Below are positions 1 to 31,080 of a stretch of DNA of 64,000 nucleotides, piece by piece. Both the position numbers and the translations under genes were made by a program. Position 1 is the stretch's first letter; each line of letters starts with the position of its first letter. Under the pieces are notes generated by a model. The model saw only the letters and a list, made by a program, of their open reading frames with translations. It did no database searches and was not told where the DNA came from. The stretch comes from Triplophysa rosa (Eukaryota; Chordata; Actinopteri; Cypriniformes; Nemacheilidae). The stretch spans positions 559,297-623,296 of the forward strand of contig NC_079908.1 in NCBI RefSeq assembly GCF_024868665.1, read 5' to 3'.

Positions 1-395
1 GTGGTCAAATTATAAAAAAATTAAGGGGGGGTGGTGTGGTAAAATGTGAGTGTATTATAACTTGTTCAAGTCAATCTGACTTTTATTTTGACGGGTTTTG
101 ATGTGTTCGTGTCCTCGTGCAGTGTAGTGATGAGAAGTTCGGATCATTTAACTGACTCGGACCATTGAGTCTCGTTCAGCAAAATGAACGAATCTTTTTT
201 CCAGTCATATCGTTCATTTCGTTCATTTTAACAAAATATAATTAAAATGTTACATGTAACTTTCCTAACACATCTACTACTTATGCAAACGTTGATCACG
301 TTACAAACAATACAAAACTATAATGCTATAAGAAACAGAAAAGATTAATTCATTGTTTACCTGGGTCTTTAGTCTATGATTAGCTCACCACACCT
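1..395. other. no gene recognised; flank of tandem array
   Basis: AT-rich sequence with several short 'gttcatttt'-like words around 175-235. I see no supportable gene or complete mobile element here. Confidence 0.4.
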
Positions 396-397
396 CT

Positions 398-820
398 TAT
401 CTGACAAGTCTTCAGGTTTGACTCGTTCGTTCATAACGTGACAGCTTCGTAAGCTAAACCAATGCAGTCAGAGCCGGAAAGAGAATTGATTAGTTCACCT
501 CTTGAGTCTTCGGGTTTGATTCTTTCGTTCATCACGTGACAGCGTCGTAAGCTAAACCAATGCAGTCAGAGCCGGAAAGAGAATTGATTAGTTCACCTTC
601 CGAGTCTTCGGGTTTGAGTCGTTCATTCAACACGTGACAGCCCTGTATGCTTAACCAATGCAGTCAGAGCTGGAAAGAGAATTGATTAGTTCACCTCCCG
701 AGTCTTCAGGTTTGAGTCGTTCACTAATCAATTCTCTTTCCGGCTCAGACTGCATTGGTTAAGCGTCCAGGGCTGTCACGTGATGAACGAACGACTCAAA
801 CCCGAACTCGAAGACTCGAA
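398..820. repeat. 98-bp tandem repeat, about three units, ending in an inverted unit
   Basis: The word acgtgacag recurs at 436, 534 and 632, a regular 98-bp period. Each unit carries 'accaatgcagtcagagc', 'ggaaagagaattgattag' and 'cttcgggtttga'. From about 724 to 812 the same unit appears on the opposite strand: ctaatcaattctcttt, then gactgcattggtt, then gctgtcacgtg. The array therefore ends in a foldback. The small open frame at 755-952 lies inside the inverted unit and I do not treat it as a gene. Confidence 0.8.
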
Positions 821-1924
821 ACAGGTGAACTAATTCCAGTACAGGACCATAGAAGGTTGCGCAATGCGCATGCTCGAGACGACTCGTTCTTCCCGAGTCA
901 CATTAAAGATTCGTTCAAAATGAACGAATCGTTCAAGACCCAGCTAACATAAGGCTGGCGGACCAGTGGCGGGCCAACGGTGGCAAAGTTGGCGGGCCAC
1001 CGGCTTTTTGCTCATCGTTTTTCCAGCGGTCCACCGGCGGCTGCCACCATATTTCCGCCGGTGGTCTGCTGCTAAGCCGCTGGTTTATCATTAATGTTCG
1101 TTGGCGGCTCACGGTCGGTCCGCGGTTTATAATCGTTAAATCACGCTAACCAAAATGTCATTCAACACATAAACCAATGTTCAATAACAACTGCAAATTT
1201 AATATTTTAACAGATTAAATACACAAATGCGTTACATTTATCAGACCAAAACACAAATACAGTATTTGTACCCATGTGGAAGTATCCATGTTTTTTACAG
1301 CATTTGCAGTAAGACCATACAAACTCTACTACAATGATTGATTGTTGTAGCAAAACCACAATAACTATGACATTACTACAACATATAGAAAACCTATACA
1401 GACTTTCACCATGGTTTCAAAAGCATCAGAACCATTTTTAAAACCTTGATTTGAAAAAAATATGATTACATGCTTGCAGTGTTACCATAGTAAACCCCAG
1501 GATAGCTGTGGTAAGGGTATAGATCTTAACAATGCATATAATTTCAAAGCAGCTTTAAAATGCATGTTTCAATGTTACAATCAAAAAATATCCTTTAATC
1601 CGCCAGAGGTGGCTGTGACTCACTGAGAAACAACAAAGTGATGTTCATATCACAATAGCTCTAAGACAACAAGTCATGTGTTTAAAGTAATGTTCAGTTA
1701 AACAGGCAATATTATTATAGGTTAAGTTTGCAGATTTTCAACTCATATCCGGCAATTTTTTTGTGGATAAGTAAATGGGAATATCTCAGTAAGTAACTAA
1801 AAAAATAAGGGTAAACATTGTCCATTTACATATACGGCCATTATTGTAACAATACAAAGTGGATTGACAATCAGCAAACTTACACTTTCATAGGCAGTGT
1901 AATCAGGCAGTGATTACAATATTT
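821..1924. other. non-genic; short GC-rich patch then AT-rich sequence
   Basis: A GC-rich patch at about 955-1135 has repeated ggcggg/ccaccgg words. Similar vocabulary recurs near 4795-4960, but I could not align the two as clean terminal repeats. The remainder is AT-rich with no recognisable coding or element structure. Confidence 0.35.
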
Positions 1925-2100
1925 GGCAGGTTTTTTGCCTTTATTTATTTGTACAGTATAATATGAGAAAGGACAGGAAGCTAAGTGGGAGAGAGAAGAG
2001 GGTGCGGTGGGGAAAGTACCACGAGCTGGGAATGGAACTCGGGTCGCCCAGAGCACAAACCACACCATGTGTCGGAGCACTGCCCACGAGGCTATCAGCT
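1925..2100 (-). mobile_element. tRNA-derived SINE
   Basis: On the minus strand the sequence starts near 2100 with a tRNA-like head. An A-box-like stretch (tgggcagtgctc) is followed by a B-box-like gagttccattcc complementary to about 2029-2040. A pyrimidine-rich body and a tail with aataaataaagg follow. Order and spacing fit a type 2 pol III promoter driving a SINE. It is one old copy with no clear target duplication. Confidence 0.6.
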
Positions 2101-2919
2101 CCTATACATTTGGCAGTTTTGTAAATCCATCTATAGTTGGCATCATCTGAAGTCTTTGTGAGTGTTGCCATCATCTGAATTCTTCACAAGTGATGCTGTA
2201 TCCAATCTGGAGCTGCCGTCATCTTAAAGTGTAAACCCTGACAGATTGAAACAGGAAAGCAAAAGGAGAAAGATTAGCACTGCTGCTGTTCATAATATTA
2301 TTTTAAGCAAAAGATCATCATGCTCACTTTTTACTATTTCATTTATGAAGAACAAGGTTACAAGATGTGTTATGGGAATGCTTAACTAAATCTGAAAAAG
2401 CTTTAATGGACTCTGATATCCTGGATACTACCAATAGTCCAGAGCTTGTGACTTTACTTATCTTATTTTGGAATTATCTGGTTTAATAGCCATCAGGTTT
2501 TTTCTAGGTCCCTTAGTAAATTTGTCATCATAATGTGAAGAACTGGAAAGTCTCTATGGAACAAACTACCTATGCAATAGTATCATTTAAGTGGGAGGAA
2601 CAAGCAATCATAACTATAATTTACACTACCATTCAAAGGGTTCAGACTTTTTTATTTCTCTCATTATATGAATATATTGTAAACTGAATTTTCAACATCA
2701 TTCAAAGTTCAAGTACAAAGTTCAGTGTCACGTGATCCAAGTGACAATTTTTTTGCTCAAGACACTGAAGACTGTAGTAATGATGTTGAAAATTCATACT
2801 TGCATCACAGAAATAAATTACACTTTAATATATATATTAAGCAAGAAAACAGCTCTTTTATATTGTGGTTAATTAACAGTATTTCTGTTAATATTGTTTT
2901 TTTGCCAAATAAATATCAA
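2101..2919. other. non-genic, AT-rich
   Basis: A short duplicated motif (ggcatcatctgaa / gccatcatctgaa) lies at 2139-2180. I see no supported gene. The frame at 2725-3009 runs into the foldback element and looks like a chance ORF. Confidence 0.35.
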
Positions 2920-3366
2920 CTGCAAAAAATGACTTTCTTACTTAGTCTTTTTTTCTTGTTTTCCAGTGAAAATGTCTACAAATTCTTGAATCAAGATGCA
3001 TTTTCTTGATGAGCAAAATGACCTAAGAAAATAAGTCTTGTTTTCAGTAAAAAAAAATGAAATTTCAGTGAATTTGTGCTTAAAACAAGCAAAAAAATCT
3101 GCCAATGGGGTAAGAAAAATAAACTTGAATTAAGTGACTAAGAAAAAGGTCAAACTTAATTCAAGATTATTTTTCTTACCCCATTGGCAGATTTTTTGCT
3201 TGTTTTAAGCACAAATTCACTGAAATTTCATTTTTTTTACTAAAAACAAGACTTATTTTCTTAGGTCATTTTGCTCATCAAGAAAATGCATCTTGATTCA
3301 AGAATTTGTAGACATTTTCACTGGAAAACAAGAAAAAAAGACTAAGTAAGAAAGTCATTTTTTGCA
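2920..3366. mobile_element. foldback MITE, two arms of about 215 bp
   Basis: The left arm (2920-3135) begins ctgcaaaaaatgactttct. The right arm (3154-3366) ends agaaagtcattttttgcag and is its reverse complement over almost the full length, with an 18-bp loop. The central words match across the loop: aacttgaattaagt on the left, acttaattcaag on the right. Such near-perfect hairpins are typical of teleost miniature elements. No target duplication could be fixed. Confidence 0.85.
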
Positions 3367-3527
3367 GTATACTGTTACTTCGTTACTTGTCATTGGATTC
3401 ATACTCGTAGCAACTTGGAGATGTTTTCTGACAGGAGGTCTACTCCACTTCTACTGCACAGCCATCAGCATGGACAAATCTACAAACATAACATTGAATG
3501 TTAAAGAATGACAATATAGTGAACTGG
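3367..3527. other. short spacer between foldback and hAT element
   Basis: I recognise no feature in this spacer. Confidence 0.3.
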
Positions 3528-3535
3528 GTTTGCAG

Positions 3536-4302
3536 TAGGGCTGTGTATTGGCAAGTGCCTCCCGATACGATACATATCACGATAGATGGGTCAGATACAA
3601 TGTATTGCTATGTATTTCGTTACGATACACATTTGCGATATATTGCAATACTTTAAATAGAAAATAGAGCTAGAAATACAACATGCTGTGCACCAGCGGG
3701 GGGTTTCTGTCTGGATAAGTGTAAAAACATCCCTTACCTCTGCAGAGTGGCCATGATGTGCGATGCATGGACCTTTAGATCAGAGGTTTGGCTTCTCAAA
3801 CTGTGGGTCGCACCCCTCAAGTGGGTAGCACAGGGGAATAAGGCGGCTCACGCAAGTCACTTGGCTGTTGTGGTGCATTACAGTTAAAACACTGAACATG
3901 GGCAGTATAAAACCCCTGCTTCATCCGTGCTGTAAATGTGCTGGTGTCACATCCGTATATAATCTCAATAAATGTCATTGTTACTTTTCTTAATAAACTT
4001 TTTGTCTAATGCACTGCAGTAGCCAAGTGACTTGTGTCATGACCTGTGAAGCCTACAAACAGCATTATTTGATATAACTCATTACTCCATGACTTATTTT
4101 GAAAACCAAAGCACACCCACACATCAGCTCTGAGAGCTCCAAGCGTTCTTATAATTTTCACCATGCTCGCTTCCACTTACTTTTGGTCGTATGTTTTAAC
4201 ATGATTTAAAAATATATATCGATAGTAGAGGTATCACTATAGATACACTATTGAAAAAAAAATTGCGATAGTTACATGTATCGATATTTTTGCACAGCCC
4301 TA
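3536..4302. mobile_element. non-autonomous hAT element with 8-bp target duplication
   Basis: The element starts TAGGGCTGTG and ends CACAGCCCTA. It is flanked on both sides by the identical octamer gtttgcag (3528-3535 and 4303-4310). An 8-bp duplication with a YAGGG terminus is diagnostic of the hAT superfamily. Subterminal regions are rich in cgata/tatcg words. No transposase reading frame is present in its 767 bp, so it must have been moved in trans. Confidence 0.9.
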
Positions 4303-4310
4303 GTTTGCAG

Positions 4311-5489
4311 GTACAAAAGCGACTGTCAGAGAAGCTGCAGTACATATGATAACTTAACTCGCTTAAAAGCAGTTTTAAATTGGCTAATGCTAATCAGTCT
4401 GTCATCAAGGCTCATTTTATGTAGGCGTGACTAAAGTAACTACCTGGGACTACCTGTAATACTGTATAAAAACAAAAATCATCTCATCCACAACCATTTA
4501 ATGACTTTTAGCTGAAGATTTACCTCAGACAAAATATCAATAAAAGCAATTCCGACAAGCCAGGACCACTGATACGTTTTCTGTTTAGACATCCTATAAA
4601 TAGAAACACTTAAACATCTAAATATGCCTAATTTACATTTTAATCATTTAATTTACCAATTCTAGCATATTTTTCCTGAATACGTTACCTCAGAAAACTT
4701 TAAGGGGGAATGTCCAACTAGTCCTCACTAATCGCTTAAACTGCAAGCAAGGGTTTATAATACACAAGTAAAATGTAAGCATATTCAGCAAGCCGCTGGT
4801 GGCGTTCCACCCAAGAAAAGCTGGCAGACCGACAGCATTTTTACATTGATCGGCTTATCGACTGTGCACCGACGGTGGTCCGACTGCGTTAAGCTGCTGA
4901 ATCTATGCCGCACAAAAACCGCCGGTGGACCGCCAGGTCATTGTTTGCTGGGGAACGACCCATCACTAGGCCTACTGGATTTGAGATTTACGGCGGACGT
5001 TGATCGCTTTCGCATCTGTTCCTCATACAAATCGATTGTTTTGCGTTGGTACCCTTGGAATATCTGTATTTTTGAACGACATTGTGACTGCTTGTATTAT
5101 GTGTTTTATATTAGGATAAATAAACTGCTACATTACTTGCTCAAACTGTGAAACTGTCTGAATAGCGTCATGTAAACGCAATTATCCTGGCCATTAAACT
5201 TAAATTAAACCCCGAAACATCATCATTGCAAATTATATCTACAGTAATATACATTTTCATAATGACGGTGAAATTCGCTTGCCCTTCACGTCGAAAAACG
5301 ACTCCAAAGGGGTACCCTGCGCGTTCAAAAGTGATACCGAAGGGCGCTGACCGAGCGTATACTGTATATGTGCCGAGTTGGGAGTGAGGATGTGTTGCCT
5401 ATGCAGATAATAAAATAGAGCGATGCACGATAGAGCAGAGGTATGAAGGTTATGCTTATTTGGCGTGCTGTCCAGGGAAAGGGCTCCGA
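4311..5489. other. no gene recognised
   Basis: Mixed AT-rich sequence with a GC-richer patch at about 4795-4990, followed by the outer flank of the next inverted-repeat element. Open frames here have no recognisable protein features. Confidence 0.35.
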
Positions 5490-5671
5490 GCTCGCCGGTT
5501 CCAACCAATATTATCGGACTGCAATATCGGAGGCTGCACTCTCAGCACCGCACTTCTGGGGCTGCACTTCTAGGACCCTAATTGGTTTTTACAGCGCCAC
5601 CTACCGAATTGGAGTTAGGAGAGAACCGTATTTAGGTCCCTAGTTTTTGAGGACCGAAAAAGTGCAACTAA

Positions 5672-6727
5672 AGTCCTATTCGCACAGGATTAGTATTATC
5701 TGGGGACCTCTGGTCATTTGTAATAATCGCAGAGATTGTCTGTGATCTTAATCCTGTGCAAAACGGCCATGTCTGTAATTTGTCAAGTAAAAATTCCCCC
5801 ACAAATTACCGACCATATTTTGACGAACACTGAGGTCTTGTGATAATATTAGTCCAGTGCGAATCGGCATCTCTGCGATTTGAAATTTTGAACAAGATTT
5901 GGCGGGATCGTATCTCATTTTTTCAAGGTTTCTGTGCGCCTTTTCAGTCATCTTTCGCGAAGAATGGAAGCTGGCGTTGGAGTGTTTTCACAGTATTTTG
6001 GGTGCTGGGTTATGTCGCTACATACCAGACAACAATAATATTGGCAGAGAGAAAATATTCACTGTAAAAAAACATGACAGGATCAGAAGAGCGAAACAAA
6101 AAAGAAGGAATATATGGAGATGGATGACATGCATGGCAGCATGTGGTAAGGAACATTCTTCGGTTTACATACAACCACACCTACAACGACAAGACTTACA
6201 CGTAGGGCTGTCAACGTTAACGCGTTAACGCATGCGATTAATTATTTCAAATTAACACGTGAAAAATATTTAACGCAATTAACGCAGCATCTGTTTGTTT
6301 TGACATCCTTTGTCTAGCGTTACATTATGTAATCATGCTCTTATTCGTGTTCAGTCTTTTAAACCACTTAAGCGCGATTTGAAACAGTTGCTTTGACATG
6401 TTCAATGAAGATAGATAGCTTCTAAACTGTGGGACGCGGCAAAACGCAACGCGAGATGCAGTCTGGTGTGTACAGTAATGGGCTAAAGGCTGCCTCGGTG
6501 CATCTCTGTCAGACAGCGCATCCGTGTTAAGATCTCTTGCGTGAGTTTATGTTTAGAAAGAGGGAAGCGCCTTCACGTCATTTCTGGGAGATAAGTCAGT
6601 AAATTCGAGTAAAATCACAGAGTTCACTTATCCATTGCGAATGCGCAACATGATCACAGACAATCTCTGCAATTATTACAAATGACCAGAGGTCCCCAGA
6701 TAATTCTAATCCTGTGCGAATAGGATT
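5672..6727. mobile_element. Harbinger-like non-autonomous element, TAA-flanked
   Basis: Terminal repeats of about 75 bp read inward from tcctattcgcacaggatta on both strands, at 5672-5745 and 6650-6727. The trinucleotide TAA lies immediately outside each end (5669-5671, 6728-6730). A 3-bp TWA duplication is the PIF/Harbinger habit. The interior includes a second, internal variant of the same end near 5745-5870 and the hAT-like segment at 6203. The nested TIR variants make the exact history uncertain. Confidence 0.55.
6203..6590 (+). mobile_element. one end of a hAT-like element
   Basis: Begins tagggctgtcaacgttaac, followed by gttaacgcgttaacg-rich subterminal sequence. This resembles the 5' terminus of a common fish hAT family. 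No matching right end (ending gacagccct or similar) was found nearby, so the copy is truncated, probably by the right arm of the Harbinger-like element near 6600. Confidence 0.5.
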
Positions 6728-7760
6728 TAAAACAGTATATCCACCCAATTCTAATGACTTAGTTTTTAAAAGGTTTATTACACACAAATACTATATTTCA
6801 TGCAATTAAACCTTATTGGTAACAGCTGAATGTTGAGTAATTATTGTGACTAATTAGCATAATATAATAAGTGTGAAAATTTAAATAAACAAGAAATCAT
6901 GGTTTTCCTTTTTAGTCACTAGATCAACCACATTTCAAGTACAGAGTGAAGACACAATGATGACTCTGGGCGCAGATTTATGATTGTGTTTATTTAAAAT
7001 CACAACTGAACAGTTGAACACACACAAAAACAAAAAAAACAATATAAATAAATAGACTTAAATTAGGCCGAAGCCTAGTACTTGACCAATTTATTTATTC
7101 ATCTTTTGTCATACTACTGCCTGCACTGAGCTGTGTCCTTGAATAGACTACACAGTACAAAATCTAGCACATGGTATTTTAACGGTCAATTATTATGATG
7201 TCAAATGTAACAATCAATATTATAGAAACAGTGTCAAAATGAAGAGACATGCATCGTGGGATTAACAAATTGACTGTGAGCACGAGACAATTACAACATT
7301 AAGATTAATTTTAATTACTTAAAATGGAAAACAATGAGTAATTAACAAGGTTTCACAACGAAGAGTTCTACAGTTTATTGTGCTGGCTAGGTCTAGAATT
7401 AATAATCATCCCATAATCACAAAATCAACATACGCTTGCCAGTCGTGCTACAGTTTCGCTAAACTAATATACTTGCAACTCGTTTTATAGCATTAGAAGC
7501 TTATATTGTGGCTATATATTGCATTCAAGACTATTTAGCAACTCACTTCAGCTACATTAACTTTAAAATAAAATGTTTTTAATGTTGAACTGATAAAAAT
7601 TAATTTAACACACTCTGATTGTCGTCCATTCTGAAAATGCACTTGACTCGTCACTTCCGTTGTCGCAGGGTCCTAGAAATGCGTCCCCAGAAATGCGGTC
7701 CTGATAGTGCAGCCTCCGATATTGCAGTCAGATACTACTCGTTCCAACCGAACCCGGAGC

Positions 7761-7914
7761 ATTCCCCCCAGTCGGGGGGCGAGTGCACCGAGCTCGGAAC
7801 CGGCCCGAACCCAGAACTACTATCATACTTGCTTTTCCACCATAAATACACTTCCAGGGGAGTAAAGAGGTGCACATTGTTAAAGAAACTTCCCTTCTGC
7901 ATACTTCTTATAGG
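7761..7914. other. flank of composite element
   Basis: Includes gccggaac/gagctcgg words that echo the outer flank near 5470-5495 in inverted form. No gene is seen. Confidence 0.35.
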
Positions 7915-7915
7915 T

Positions 7916-7960
<45 letters not shown>

Positions 7961-7961
7961 G

Positions 7962-7993
<32 letters not shown>

Positions 7994-8022
7994 TGTGTGT
8001 GTGTGTGTGTGTGCGCGTGTTC
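7915..8022. repeat. (GT)n with interrupted (GTGC)n microsatellite
   Basis: Alternating gt with a block of gtgc quadruplets. Several apparent ORFs across it are only Cys-Val or His-Thr low-complexity translations of the repeat. Confidence 0.95.
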
Positions 8023-8322
8023 ATGTTTGTATATCCCGGTGGGGACCTAAACCTGAATGCACACCAACTCATGGGGACTCGTGTCACCGTGGGGACCAAA
8101 ATTGAGGTCCTCATGGGCACAAAAGCTTATAAATTGAACAGAACGATGTTTTATAAAAATCTAAAAATGCAAAAAGTGTTCTATGATGTTTAGGTTTAGG
8201 GGTTGGGATAGGGGATAAAATATACAGTTTGTACAGTCTACAACTCATTACGCCTATGGACTGTCTCCACGGAGATAATAAAACATACATGTGTGCGTGC
8301 GTGCGTGCGTGCGTGCGTGTGT
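8023..8322. repeat. dispersed repeat embedded between GT tracts (copy 1)
   Basis: A roughly 260-bp sequence containing gtggggacctaaacctgaat, ggggaccaaaattgaggtcc and ggttgggatagggg lies between the GT microsatellite and a second (GTGC)n tract at 8288-8318. The same sequence occurs inverted at 24063-24330, also beside CA tracts. It is a dispersed fish repeat family associated with CA microsatellites, with no coding capacity evident. Confidence 0.75.
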
Positions 8323-8989
8323 TGGAGGAGGGAGGGAGGTGTCTTTGATTATTAGACAATATAGACACAGGGCAAGGAGGGGCTCAGCAGCTCCACCACA
8401 TATTCTTTGTTCACATGACTGAATCTGTTCGCGCTCTCGTTTTCATGTCATAGTAAAGATGCACATTATTTATAACAGATAAATGCATTAATCAACTGTG
8501 AAAGTTTAACACCAGTTTTCACAAGCTGAGGTCTGGTTTTAAATGGTTCTTTTAATCAGTCCTTTTCGATGATCCGATCCTTCCGATTCGCGAATCCGAC
8601 TGAACGATTCATTTTTAATCGGGATTAAAGCGGTCACAGCGATTCTCGAATGACACACTCAATCCATGTATGACTGAATCGGACTTTTAGTCGTGTCCGA
8701 TCCAAGAAGCAGTGACTAATATTGTCTTCTGAGCTCGAGTAAAATAGCTGAGCACATAACATATGTTTGAAGCGTTGCCGAACAGTTGGAAAGAACCGAG
8801 TCGCGTGTTTCGGATCTTTCGTCAACAAACACGCTGCCGGCGCCTCCTGGTGGTTGAAATAACACACGACACTGAGGGAGGAGCCCGGGCACATCACATC
8901 AGACTCTCACAGGCAGTTCGTTCAAGTGTGCGCAACCACTATTAACATCAGATCAGACTGAAACAAACATCTTGAAACCAGAACCAATC
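8323..8989. other. upstream region and presumed 5' UTR of dpysl3
   Basis: No conserved promoter element can be assigned by eye. The last 100 bases before the ATG at 8990 have no upstream in-frame ATG immediately before the start and are presumed 5' UTR. The transcription start is not determined. Confidence 0.4.
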
Positions 8990-28948
<19,959 letters not shown>

Positions 28949-29545
28949 AATATAAAGAGCATTGAAGAGCGAGCGGTAGACTAAAGTCAAACGTAAAACA
29001 CTGAACTTATGCCTTACCTTTCATAAATAACTCCTGCTGAATGATTGAAGCTCTGAAGAAAGAAAAACATTGAGTGTAGCTGTATATGTTTATGTGTTTA
29101 GTCCGACTGAAATAGAAAACATGACCATAAACATGTCCTTTGGTTCCTTTACATAGCGCTCTTATTATTCATTCTAGTGTAGCTTTGAAAACCGAATTCA
29201 AATCAGATTTGATCAATAAATCTTCTTCACACGTTTGTCTTTGGGTTGTATTGATTCAGATGATTCTGAACACTAACAGGTGCTACATTATGTTTTCATA
29301 AATCACATGACAGGAATATGTGATATGTAACTGGTTTTAGTGTGTGATGATGTTTATGGGAGCAGTGTTTAACGCACATGTTCCAAATAACACAAACATG
29401 ACAAACAAACACTGTTCACTTCTATTTCTGTGTGTTTGATTGTCTTTCTATCGTAATTTACAGTTGGCTAGTGAAGAAGAAATAAAGCAGGCAGGTGAAA
29501 ATGAATGTGTGACGTGTAACATGTGTTACTGAATAAACATGTAAC
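28949..29545 (+). other. dpysl3: dpysl3 3' UTR (extent inferred)
   Basis: AT-rich sequence after the stop, with candidate poly(A) signals aataaa at 29215-29220, near 29481 and near 29534. Which is used cannot be told from sequence. Confidence 0.5.
29215..29220 (+). terminator. candidate poly(A) signal of dpysl3
   Basis: Canonical aataaa 267 nt after the stop codon, followed by a T/G-rich stretch (cttcttcacacgtttgtctt). Confidence 0.5.
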
Positions 29546-30541
29546 AACAGACTGTGTGTGATTGTTCAAATCATCCTCTCACAGATCTAAGAACAAAGAA
29601 TAATTTCTCCATCCCAACAGCTACAGTTTATCTTCTAACATAACAAACACGTGAAATAAATACACATGGATTTTCACACCATACTCTCATCCACTGTTAT
29701 TTACATCTATCTGTGCAGAATTCTTGTTTAATTGAGGAAAAACAACAGAATCTTCACAAAAGTGACATCAATAAGCATCATATAACAATTGCAATTGATT
29801 ATTGTTTTAAATGTTTAATGGAAACACTTGTCATTCTACATATGAATACATACATAACAAATGTTTATTTCACTCAAAACTTCAGTGTGGATTCAGGGAA
29901 AAATAAAGATGAACAAAAAAGTAAAAATTGAATAATGACAAAAATCATATGTAAAACGTTCATGAATCTAAATCATTGAAACATCATAAAAAAATTACAT
30001 GCAAATATTTCTAATAGTTTGTATAAAGGTTTGTAAGAATATTAGGTGGCAGTGACGTGTCTGAAAGAGTTTGACACTACAGCAGAATCATGAGTCCGAA
30101 AATAAATGAATTTTTGCGCTCTGGAATAGTTGATTCTGACTGGTCAGTTACAACATTCCAAGGTCTGTTATTCCCAGATAACAACCGCTCAATATTAATA
30201 ACACATGGTAACCCGGATGCTGCAAATCAGTTTGATTATTTTTCCTTGTGGAAGGTCTGCATTTGTTAAAATGCTAATAAACTAATAAAATATTTCAAAT
30301 CAATTTTTCATGTTCAATAACTTACTTCTGAGGTAAGTAGCCTTGTAATAATTGGGATTATGTATAGAAAGCCGGCTGTTATCGCATGATCATACTGTTG
30401 GGGTTAATAACCGGCTGCTTATACATTATCCCTTACATGAAACATAAAAAAACAAAACTGAATTAATATTAAAATGTAAGTTACGTTAGTAACAACTGAT
30501 AACTGTAATGATAAAATAAAATCTCTATTTGAATTGAATTT
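29546..30541. other. intergenic region between convergent genes
   Basis: AT-rich DNA between the 3' ends of dpysl3 and the TRIM gene, presumably including the TRIM 3' UTR on the minus strand. A minus-strand AATAAA (plus-strand tttatt) is present near 29863. No other feature is supported. Confidence 0.45.
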
Positions 30542-31080
30542 TTAAGTGTGTTTTTTTACAGGTAAGATCACTAGGGGACAAATGTTACTGGTAACACTGA
30601 AGAATGGAAAAAATCCTCTAAACGTGTGTGTGAAAGTGTGTATGTGTGTGTTAGTGAGAGGATCAGAGAATGACAGATTTCCTTTGTCACAATCCAGCTC
30701 AACTCGGATTCTCTGAGCTTTCACTGAGAGGGACAGACATTCCCGTGGTGTACCGACTGCAGTGTATTCACCAGTGTGATATTTCAGATAAAAGCACTTT
30801 CTCCTTAATAAACTTAACCAAGACAAGTTTCCGCTGTTGTTCCTCTTGGCAGAATCCGTTTTCACACCCAGACACCAGTCTGTGTTGTTTCCAACCTGAA
30901 CATCCCAGCAGTGAATCCCTGATCTCAAACTCTCTGAACCCACAACATACACAGAATCACGATATCTCTCTGGATTTTCAGGAATCAGCTCTGATGCTTC
31001 TTCGCTGAATCTCACACTCATCATATCATCAGACACGAGGAGTTTACAGTGAGCAGTGTTTGGATCTAAAGTCACTGGAG
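30542..31080 (-). CDS. TRIM exon 6: PRY-SPRY domain (residues 287-465)
   Basis: 539 nt after an acceptor whose polypyrimidine tract is a (TC)n microsatellite. Joins in frame to exon 5 to give [14 protein letters not shown]. Encodes PRY then SPRY ([36 protein letters not shown]), ends [12 protein letters not shown], stop at 30542-30544. The segment between LGVKT and ECLSLS is shorter than usual. Confidence 0.92.

Larger units (their letters stand above)
5490..7760. mobile_element. composite element bounded by about 90-bp inverted repeats
   Basis: Sequence at about 5491-5579 (containing gactgcaatatcggaggct and ttctaggaccct) recurs inverted at about 7664-7757 (agcctccgatattgcagtc, agggtcctagaaatg). 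The interval holds another inverted-repeat element (5672-6727) and part of a hAT end (6203). No intact transposase is seen. It is probably a decayed DNA transposon that later took insertions. Confidence 0.6.

Noticed and set aside
955..4990. Possible terminal repeats of one large element (GC-rich patches at 955-1135 and 4795-4990)
   Set aside because: The vocabulary is similar, but I could not align the patches as inverted or direct copies. A dot-plot would decide.
7619..8193. ORFs rich in Cys-Val or His-Thr
   Set aside because: They are translations of a GT/GTGC microsatellite in several frames and not proteins.
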